Source of the DNA: Ifrita kowaldi
Lineage: Eukaryota; Chordata; Aves; Passeriformes; Cinclosomatidae
DNA length: 64,000 bases
Assembly (NCBI GenBank): GCA_013398055.1
Contig: VZRS01007514.1
Coordinates: forward strand, 158,895-222,894
Direction: 5' to 3'
Of this stretch, positions 55,425-64,000 are shown piece after piece. A model generated the notes under the pieces. That model saw only the letters and a program-made list of their open reading frames with translations, made no database searches and was not told where the DNA came from. Position numbers and translations under genes: made by a program. Numbering within the stretch: position 1 is the first letter of the stretch; each line of letters starts with the position of its first letter.

Positions 55425-57460
55425 TATTTCTCTTTAGTGTCCCAAGGAGCAAGGGATCATCTCCCAAATAATTTCTCAGGTCCTCATGTTGGGTATCTCA
55501 CTGATAACAGCTCCCAGCCTGCTTATCAGCAAAACACCAACATTCCTGCCTTCCTGTGCCCACCTGAACTGGTGTCTGTGAGGGCTTTTGCCTTTGCTAA
55601 ACACGTGGGGAACAATTGCCACTTGAGGGGGGTCATTGGAGTGCTCCAGAAGCATTTAGCAATTGGAATATCATTCTGTTCCATGGCTTTTTATTTCTTC
55701 CTGTTCCAGCTACAATGTCATTCCCTAATGAATGCAGCATGGGCTGGGATTAGGTTTAAAGCAGTATTTTCCTGTTGCTGTTCCCTGCATGTTGGTCGCA
55801 CCCTTAATGATCTTCCTAGGAAATATTTACTTTGAGGAGTTTGGTTCTAAGTTCTCCAAGTGATCAAAACCAGGCAAGGCATGGCTTGCTCTCCTATGAC
55901 TTCAGTTTTTCCTGGAAAGAAACGGGAACAAAAAAAAAAATTCCTACTTCCAAAATTAATGCAAATCAGCTTGAAAATCATCTTGTCCCAATAAATGAAC
56001 ACTCCGTTCTTTCTCGGGCAGGCTAATATTGGCTTTTAAGGGAAGAGAAACTCTGGGAAGAATGAGCACTTGTTGGCAGGGTGGACCTTCTGTGAGTGGC
56101 CCCGGTGAGAAATGCCAGCCAGGGGTGCCAGGATCGCTCTGGAGCTGAGGTTTGGGAAGCAGTTTGGGGAAATCAGCAGCCCAGTGGCTGCTGACCAGGA
56201 TACTGCCACGTCCAGTCCTTCCTTGGACACTCCACCCCCTCCCTGGGCAGCCTCTTGCGATGCCTGGCCACCCTTCTGTGGAGAAATTCCTCCTGATGTT
56301 CCAGAGGATTCTGCACTGAACCTTTCAAGAGATCCCTCTGCTCTTTGCAATATATTTGCAGTTTAATTCTGTCTGATTGTCAATAAACCCACAGGACGTA
56401 ATTACACCCCAAAATTCCCCAGACTTGAAAGCCTGACTGTCCCTCCCTTGTTCTCCACGAGCTGTAACTCAATGCAAACCCCTCTGTCTCTCTCCATTTG
56501 CCAGTTCTTTCATTCATTCCTGCTGAGTAATTAACAATGGCTTCTAAATAAACAGCGGGGATGATTTCCGAAATGTTCTGTATTTCCTTGCAGGGCTGGG
56601 ACTTCTGTCATTGGCCCACTTAAGTGGTTTTGAAAGATTGTATACAGGTTCCTTTTACAATGTATTTGAAGTTTGTAATCCTGCTTAAACACACAAAAAT
56701 AGGAAGGATTAACAAACTGCCACGCTGAGGCCAAAAGAAGACAGAGCTAAAAGCAATCAAGAAGCAGCCTATCAGATACATGAAATAAATTGGGGGAAAA
56801 GTGGAAAACTGTCAACAAAAATAATATGTTATGGATCCTCAAGCCTTTGTGTTTATGCTAGAGGAAGCCTAAAATAATCTGTGGTTTCTGATGCTTGATT
56901 TAGTTTTCCACAAGCCTAATTAACACCAGATTAAGTTTGCTGCCACTATAGGTTATTGCTTAGACTGACAAATCCTGGCTGTTTATTTGTTTCCTAAGAA
57001 AATGACTGGAGGCAATAACAGCATGACACAGTCAATAAGGGTGAAAACAATGCTGTAATATTCATTTTTAGAAACTTCATCTTCAGGAGAAACCCCCTTG
57101 ACTTTCTGTATTAAATTCTGGCCCCAGAGTCTTTACAAAGGGAAAAATCCCATTGATTGATTGTCCCATTGATTTAAGATACAGCCCTGTGAATTTAAGT
57201 TAAAATTATGGATTTGCTGCCGTAGATGGGTTTTTCCAGATGTTTCAAGCAACCCACGTGCTCAGGGGCTTGGCCAGGTGCGGGCCAGGGGCTCATGGGG
57301 TGGAGCTGAACAAGGCAGAGGCTTAGAAAGAGAAAATCCCTCTGTTGGAATTGACCCCTAGTGTGGATAATTCCTATGGAAAATATCCCAGAGTGGCATC
57401 AGCCATTCTGAGGCCCTGTCAGTACAAGTGTCACGGCATCAGGATTGAACTTGATACCCA
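55425..57460. other. Intergenic DNA with a short CR1 piece
   Basis: Apart from the CR1 remnant at about 56205-56305, I saw nothing conserved. AT-rich simple stretches occur near 56780-56830 and 57040-57110. Confidence 0.5.
56205..56305 (-). mobile_element. Short CR1 LINE remnant
   Basis: GGACACTCCACCCCCTCCCT, GGGCAGCCTCTTGCGATGCC and GAGAAATTCCTCCTGATG are antisense CR1 blocks in the right order. Confidence 0.75.
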
Positions 57461-57464
57461 GAAA

Positions 57465-57650
57465 CAGGGATAGGACACAGGGAATGGCTTCCCATTGCCA
57501 CAGGGTTGGGTTAGATGGGATATTGGGGAGGAATTGTCCTTGAGAGGGTGGGGAGGCCCTGGCAGAGAGTGCCCAGAGGAGCTGTGGCTGCCCCTGGATC
57601 CCTGGCAGTGTCCAAGGCCAGGCTGGAAAACTTGGAACAACCTGATCTGG
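57465..57650 (+). mobile_element. CR1 LINE fragment
   Basis: GGACACAGGGAATGGCTTCC, GATGGGATATTGGGGAGGAA, GTGCCCAGAGGAGCTGTGGC, and CCTGGCAGTGTCCAAGGCCA. The terminal repeat is lost. Confidence 0.88.
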
Positions 57651-57654
57651 TGGC

Positions 57655-59220
57655 CCTCTGATGCTTTTGGGGGCTGCACGGGGCTCCTGGCAGACCCTCA
57701 CCCTCCAAAGAAATCATCCAGACTGAGGGAACAGATTCTCTTGGGATGACTGAAATGTGGGCAGACAAATCTGGATTTTCCTGCAAGGCAGAGCCAGCAC
57801 AGCCACCGAGTTTTCATCCTTGAATCTTCATCTCCCTCCGAAGCAAAGCCCTAAATCCCCTTGTCTTGGTGCTGACCTGAACCCGGATTATTTCTGGCAA
57901 GGCTGAACAGAGGATGTGCCTGTTCCGTGGCACAGCTGGGAGAGCAGCAGAAATTCCAGAGCCAGCCCAAATGTCTGATGGTAAGGGGCAAAAATCAGCA
58001 TTTGTGGCTTCCTGCTCTTTTGTGCTCTCTCATAAATCCCTGACAGCAGCGGCTCATGGAGTGTGACCCCGGCTGAGAGGAGCCCACCCACGGAACAGCT
58101 CCCTCCTTTCCTGCTGGCCAGGAGATGTGGAGGGGACACCTTGGATCATCCAGAGGGATTGTCAGGGACTCACGGTCCTGCCTGATGCCTGCTGGGAATG
58201 TCTCAGAGGTAGTGCTGTGTCTGAACTCACCTTTTAAAGGATTTTTTTTGCAGCAGACCCCCCTCTATATTTTTATGCCAAGCTTTGTGCCCGGGGCAGT
58301 CCCAGGCTCACTCTGGTGCCACCATGCTGCCCCAGCCGCCTGAGCAGAAAAGGACAGGACTTACAGGAATTCCACCAAATGGAAGAAAAAGGATGAAAAA
58401 TTCTCTTTTTCCCTAACATTTATCTAAAAACCTCCCTGAAAAAAGCTCTCGCTGTGTTTAAGGTGCACTTGGGGAGCAGTTTTCCAGCGCTGCAGTTCAT
58501 CATGCCCCGAAATATTGTTAATTTCGGTGTTTAGTGAGTCCGACAGGCTGGGGCTGTGGAGCCATTTGGATTCAATCACGCACTTCCATCGCTCCTGAGC
58601 CCGGATTCCTCATCCAACTGCGCGAGGATTTATCGTTTGCGAGCTGGAAGTGAATTACTCCGGGTAACCCAATCCCGGGAGAGGCCGGGCAGGAATGATG
58701 CCTTTCCAGGGCTGCGATTGGGGCTGGGCTGTGTCCACAGGTGCCTCCTTTTCCTGGAGGTTTAAATCACGCACAGTGCGTTAAAAGAGGAGGGTGATTA
58801 TTTAGGAATGGCTTTCCGAGGGAAATGAGCGATGTCCTGAGCGGGTGCTGCGGAGCTTTTTCCTCTAATATATGTCCTTGGAAGCTGCGTTTTCCTGCTC
58901 TTTGCCCTCCCCCTTGGCTCCTAAGCCGCTCTCCGTGGCCTCGTCACAGCAATTCCCCTCCTTTCCAGCTGCTGCATCCCGGCCCGGAGCGGGAGCACGC
59001 GGCTCCTGCTGCTCCCCGTGCAGCTCTGGCACAGCTCAGAGGACACAGCAGCATCCAAATCCCACCAAAATCTGGGCTTTGGAAAGCCCGGCTCCTCCCG
59101 CTGCCTCTGCTGAACATGGAATGTTTTGGTTCAGCTGAGCCAGAGTCAGAGGGGTTTCCCTGGATGCACCCGTGCGTTGTAAATCCCATCCCGCCTGCCG
59201 CGGAGGACAGGGCTGCTCGG
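57655..59220. other. Intergenic DNA, nothing recognised
   Basis: An open frame on the + strand begins at 58825 and runs on into the pyrimidine tract; it shows no known domain and is not called as a gene. Confidence 0.5.
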
Positions 59221-59227
59221 GGCAGTC

Positions 59228-59615
59228 CCCATTTCCCCGCTTTCTTTCATCTTTCCCCACTTCCTTTCCTTTTTCCCGGTTCCCTTTCCCCATTTCCCTT
59301 TCCCCTCTTCCTTTCTTTTCCCTTCACTTCTCTCTCCTCCTTTTTTCTGCTTTTCCCTTTTCCCATTTCTTTTCTTTTCCCCTCCTTCCCTTTCCCTACT
59401 TCCTCCTTTTTTTCCTGTTTCCCTTTTCCCATTTATTTTCTTTTCCCCCGCTTCCCTTTCCCTGCTTCCTTCCTTTTCCCCCGTTTCCCTTTCTCCATTT
59501 CCCTTTCCTCACTTTCTTTTTCTCCACTTTCCTCTGCCTCCTTCCTTTCTTTTTCCCCTTGTCCTTTTCCCCATTTCCTTCCTTTTCCCCCATTTCCCTT
59601 TCCCCACTCCCTCTC
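59228..59615. repeat. Polypyrimidine/polypurine tract, about 390 bp
   Basis: The + strand is almost wholly C and T, built from degenerate TTTCCC, CCTTTCCC and TTCCTTTTCCC units, with isolated G or A. It is open in several frames only because stop codons need purines; the predicted peptides are Phe/Pro/Ser/Leu-only. Mirror-like homopyrimidine tracts can form triplex (H-) DNA. Confidence 0.92.
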
Positions 59616-59624
59616 CAGGGAGCC

Positions 59625-60600
59625 CTCCCTGCCGGAGCAGCGAGGTTGGCGCAGCTGATCCCAGGGTGGTCCCTTCCATGTGGCCGAGGTCGGGATGTGC
59701 CCCCGGGCTTCTCCCATCACCTCGGAGCTCCCCCCGTGCTGTCACTTGTGCCAGGGCTTTGCCACGAGGTGGCTTTAAGATCAAGGGGATTTGGGGGATA
59801 TTAGGCTAAATCCTAAATCCAGGTCAAAGTTCCTTCTTCTGCTAATCCCTCCCAGTCTTATCCCTGGATCACAGTGCCTGGGAGCAGGATTCAGGTGCTC
59901 GTGAGCATCAGGAGGTCGGCGATGCCTCAGGTAAAATTGTGTTCCAGAGTGACGGATTTGATGGGATAACATCCCACAGAGACCATTCCTACAGCTCTCC
60001 CAACCCAGCGTCACTTGTTCCCTGCCACCCGTCCCACAGAACGATCCTTGTGCTCAGCCCTCCTCCGTTAATTGCCATGGAAATTTGGTAATTTCATCCT
60101 AAAGGAGAGCTGAGGAAAACTCAGGAAGAGCTCCGATTACTGAAAACTGGAAAAAATTAATCTTGATTAAAGCACTTCCCCCAGGAAAATCGGGACCTCC
60201 TGAACCCGGCCGAGGGCTGATTGCTCTCCGAGCTGGGGTGTGCCCACTTTGTCCCAAACACCTTGGAAAAAGGAGGGAAATTCCCTCCAGAAGTGGAATT
60301 TAGTGGGCCTTGGCTTCATCCCACTCAGGGAAAGTGCCAAAAGAGGGGTATTTCCCTCCCAAAGTGTGGTGGGATGGTCCCGTCAGCACCCACCCGGCTT
60401 CCCAGGAGATAAAATCGGGATGGGGCAGTGCCAACAGGGGGAGAAAAGAGGAAATGGACCCTGTTTGTTTGGCATTGTCGAGACGAGGAGGGAAAAGTCC
60501 TTTCCCAAAGCCAGCACAGGGTGGGTTTGGTGTGTTCTGGCAGCTTGATCCCGGTGAGGGAAAGGAGGACTGGGATAGGAAGGGCTAAACCTGGAATTTG
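59625..60600. other. Intergenic DNA, nothing recognised
   Basis: No exon or repeat family was identified. Confidence 0.5.
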
Positions 60601-60616
60601 AATTGAAGACCAAACC

Positions 60617-60780
60617 ACTTCTTTTCTTTTATTTTCTTCTTATTTTCTCTTATTTCAATCCATTTTAATTTAATCAAATTTTCATTTTTATTTTAATTCC
60701 ATTTATTTTAACTTTTATTTCATTTGTTGGCTGATTACTTTTTATTTGAATTTCTTTAATTTTTTTATCCAATTCCTTTT
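60617..60780. repeat. T-rich simple sequence
   Basis: Degenerate ATTTTA/TTCTTTT units on the + strand over about 160 bp. Probably an eroded A/T-rich microsatellite. Confidence 0.75.
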
Positions 60781-61104
60781 GGTTTTTAGTTTACTCAGTA
60801 ACCTCTCCATGTGGATTTTGCTACTCAGCACCATGACCTGGTTCCTACTGAACACGCTCAAAGGAGAAGATAAAGCCCAGCTGCTGCCTATCCCAGGCAG
60901 TTCCCATTACCCAACTCATCCAGCACCTCTCCAGCTTGGATCCCTCTGGCTGCTTCCCACGGGACCATTTGTGGTGGAGCCAGGAGGGATTTAAGGCCAT
61001 GCAGAGGTGTCACTTGGAGACGTGGATTCGTGGTGGCCTTGGCGGTGCTGGGGACAGCTGGTGACACCAGTACTGCCCTGGGAGCCTGTGCCAGGGCAGG
61101 ACAA

Positions 61105-61290
61105 TCCTTTGGGTGGAGAAATTTTCCCTCATATCTGACTAAACCTCCCCTGGAGCAACCTGAGGCTGTTTCCTCCTGTCTTTGATGTTACCTGGGAGGA
61201 GAGGCCAACATCCAGCAGGAGGTTGTGGAGATGCCGGAATCCCAGAGTCCATGAGGTTGGAAAAGACCTCCAAGATTGAGTCCCCAGCCA
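61105..61290 (-). mobile_element. Old CR1 LINE remnants
   Basis: GAGAAATTTTCCCTCATATC with GGAGCAACCTGAGGCTGTTT, then a separate CATGAGGTTGGAAAAGACCT with CCAAGATTGAGTCC, are CR1 antisense blocks. Their order suggests two truncated pieces. Confidence 0.65.
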
Positions 61291-61294
61291 GCCC

Positions 61295-63935
61295 AGAGCC
61301 CTGAGTGCCACATCCAGGAAATAAAATCCGTTCCCTCTTCACGTCCATGCTCCACGCTTGGCCCTCGCGGTGTCCCATCCCTCTGGCACCTTCCCACCCT
61401 CATCCCAATGGTCCCACTCACCCTGAAGGACTCCGGGGGGGCCACGGCCGCTCCCCTGGACCTCATTATCCCATTGACAGCAGTCCGTATCTCCCTGGCC
61501 AGGAATGTATTTACTCCTGGGCACATAAGAAATTCATTTCCCAAATTGAATTATCTGCCTCGGGAGATTGGGGGTTTTGATTGTGTCACTGCACTTCGGA
61601 GAGCGACTGAAAATTGATAAAAGCCAGATGGGAAGCGGAAACAGTCATTTCATGACTCCTTAAACGTTTCACTTGGTTAACCCTTGGATTGCACCGGCCT
61701 TGGAGTCGGGCTGGAGTGTGGAAGCAATTTGTTGGGGAGTTCTCGGGATGCAAAGTGGGCTGGGAGTGCTCACCAGGGAAAGGAGTCCCTGCAAGGAAGA
61801 ACAAAAGATTTAGGACAGGGATGTTTCCCCGTGGGAGCTGTTCAGCCAGATGGGTTCTAAAAGAACGGGACAAAATCCCAGCTGAAGGGTGTTTAGGGCC
61901 AGGGACTGTTCCCAAGGGTGTGGGGTGAGCAGTAAATCCCTCAGGCAGCCCTGGGTGTGGGGAAGGCAAAGCCCGGAGTGCAAATGCCCAGCAGAGGCTG
62001 GGAACAGGAGTTTCTCTTCTTTGGGTGTGCTTCAATCAGCAGAAAATCAGGGAAGAGAGGAAAGGCATGAGGGAGGAGTGGTTTCCCAGGCTGCTGGTTC
62101 TTGGGAGTGCAAGTCTGGCACTGTGGATTGTGCTGGGAAGACTCCCCGGCACCTGTGAATGGAGCAAACCCAGAGACTCCCTTTATTCCTCTGGTCTGTC
62201 CTTTAAATTAACCTTTTATAGGATTTCTATATCATTTTTATAGGATTATTTTCCACTGGAGTGTTTTCCCTGTACTCCCACGGACCACACATGGCACAAA
62301 TTCCCAGCTCAACCCAGCAGGACTCAGCCCTAAACCCAAACCCTTCCAAAATATCTGCCAGTGCAATTAAAACCCTCAAATTCCCTCATAATTAAGGAAG
62401 AACACGACACGAGCAGCCCATCTTTGGGATGTACAGCTGGAGCAGGGAGCGGATTCCGGGGCACATCTGCATCGAATCCCAGCTCCAGCTCTGGGAGCAA
62501 TAACCTCGCAGGTGCTGGGCTGGGATGTCTCCCTGCATCCCAAATCCTCACCAGATCCCTTCCCTCCGTGAGAAGCCTCCGAAATTCAATTGCCTTTAAT
62601 TGGTTTAGGGTTCTGCTGCTGCCGCTGTCGCATCTTGGAAGCTGGAAAAGGCTCCAGCCTGGAATTCTTTACGATCTCGGTTTCCATTTCGTTCATACTT
62701 TCCACGTTGGTTTCCTGTTTTCCCGTTGCCAAAAACACATTTCGGCAAAGAGGAAAATGATTTCACATTCCAAGTGTTGGAAACCATTGTTTCAGCCCAG
62801 AAATTTGGGGAAGGCTGAAGCTTCTTTATCAGCAGACCCTGCGGTGATCCTTGTTTTCCCAGAAGATGGATTTTTATCCCCAATTTTTGTCACACGGAGG
62901 GAGCCCGATGCTCGTGTTCCTGCCTGGATTTTGGATCCAGAACTCCAATGTCAGGGGCTGATATTTTTTAGATCCCACAAGAGTGGGGTTTCTATTTTTA
63001 TCAGCTCCAAAATATTTCATCATAGAGCAAAACTAACAGGGAGGCTGGAAAAGGGCAGGGAAAGCGCTCTGGGGTCGGAAAGTCTCGCTCTGCTGGAGTT
63101 GCTCCTTCCAGGACTCAGTTCAGGAGAAAAAAATCTGTGCTGTTGGGAAAAGCCATAAAAGGAAAAATCCTTTTACTGGGGCAGAAAGCCAAGGGGGCTT
63201 CTCCAGCTCCACATCTCCCATCCTGACCCTTTTCCGTGTTTTTAAGCCATTATCCTGCTTGTGCCAGGAGCATTCCTGCTCCGCAGTCCCGGCAATGCAA
63301 ACGTGGGAATGAAGAGCCTGAAGTTCCCAAAAGCTGCTGCTTCAGACTCAGAGAGATGTTGGAATTATTTTAATGATATCCATCATAAATAATAATATCC
63401 ATCATAAATAATAATATTTCATAGTCCCGTTGGGATTTAATAGTCCCGTCGGTTTTCCCTGGGGAGGTGCTGGTGGAGCAGCTCATGGGTGTCAGATCCC
63501 TGGAAAATAAAAAAGAATGGATTTCCAAATTCCTCCAGGTCGGGCTGGGTCGGGTCAGGGATTGAAAACCAACATTTTCATTGAGCTGAATTTTTTTAAA
63601 ATATAGGAAAAAAGGGGAATGATTTAAATTTCCTCAGGAGCAGCCATGAATCTGGAAGGAAAAGCTGGGAAAGAGAAAGGCGGGATATTCCAGGGATATT
63701 TGACGTGGGAATACTCAGCTGGGGCTGTCTGGGAGAGGGCAGAGGGAGATTCCCTTCTCCTGCCTTTGGAGCGGGGATTTGGATCCACAAAGAGAACAAA
63801 AAGGAGGAAATCCGAGGTTTCCAAAGCCACGTCCCTCGGATCTCCTGGCTCCGGGCAGCTCCAGGAAGGTGGGAAGTGGTTTTGCAGTGGATGAAGCAAT
63901 TCCTGCCAGGACAGGGGGAGAATCGGCTGTGGAGT
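61295..63935. other. Intergenic DNA, nothing recognised
   Basis: Includes a + strand open frame of 265 codons (62361-63158) with no recognisable family and a small tandem duplication near 63375-63412 (ATATCCATCATAAATAATA twice). Confidence 0.5.
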
Positions 63936-63940
63936 AAGGG

Positions 63941-64000
63941 AAATAAAATAAAATAAAATAAAATAAAATAAAATAAAATAAAATAAAATAAAATAAAATA
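63941..64000. repeat. (AAATA)n microsatellite, runs off the window
   Basis: At least twelve perfect 5-bp units to the last base. The true length is unknown because the window ends inside it. Confidence 0.97.

Noticed and set aside
58825..59658. Open frame of 277 codons, half of it Phe/Pro/Ser/Leu-rich, looks like a membrane or repeat protein
   Set aside because: The second half is the pyrimidine tract, which stays open on the + strand because it has too few purines for stop codons. Other frames are also open there and no family is recognised.
62361..63158. Open frame of 265 codons on the + strand
   Set aside because: No known domain, no splice context, no homology I can name and ordinary intergenic composition. 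A chance frame of this size is not surprising in 64 kb read in six frames.

Overview
This window is nuclear DNA from a bird. The evidence is the many CR1 LINE 3'-end fragments typical of avian genomes, vertebrate genes with introns and GT/AG splice sites, and GC-rich codon use. The gene order is the vertebrate block P2RY10 - P2RY10-like - GPR174 - ITM2A. That block is known from human Xq21.1 and from chicken chromosome 4, whose equivalent arm in songbirds is chromosome 4A. The sequence alone does not identify the species.

Left third (1-23 kb): three class-A GPCR genes lie in tandem on the + strand, each with an intronless coding exon. They are P2RY10 (222-1244), a second P2RY10-type receptor (10468-11583) and GPR174 (21872-22891). 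In mammals P2RY10 and GPR174 are lysophosphatidylserine receptors of lymphocytes, so this is a small immune lipid-receptor cluster. The two P2RY10-type genes are about 96% identical over a block of about 391 bp (TM1 to TM4) and strongly diverged on both sides of it, which is the pattern left by gene conversion. A GC-rich block near 7.0-7.2 kb has a TATA-like box, ETS-like sites and a splice donor, and may be the 5' exon and promoter of the second receptor. A CpG-rich block at 17.0-17.55 kb could serve GPR174.

Middle (32.8-43 kb): ITM2A is on the minus strand, tail-to-tail with GPR174. Coding exons 2 to 6 can be read with clean splice sites and give 223 residues. The single transmembrane segment, a BRICHOS-type region and the C-terminal Lys-Arg processing site are all present. 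Exon 1 (about 38-40 residues in the family) is absent. It should lie in or beside a 280-base run of N at 42638-42917, inside a CpG island, in a place where the assembly is visibly damaged by a repeated 303-bp flank and a single-N join.

Right third (43-64 kb): no gene is recognised. This part is intergenic DNA upstream of ITM2A, dense in CR1 fragments in both orientations. It also holds a second assembly scar (two 426-bp copies either side of a single N at 47963), a pyrimidine tract of about 390 bp at 59.2-59.6 kb, and a pentanucleotide microsatellite that runs off the end of the window.

I found no new multi-gene system. The most interesting points are the converted receptor pair, the intact second P2RY10 copy with a long new C-tail, and the assembly artefacts that hide the ITM2A promoter and first exon.
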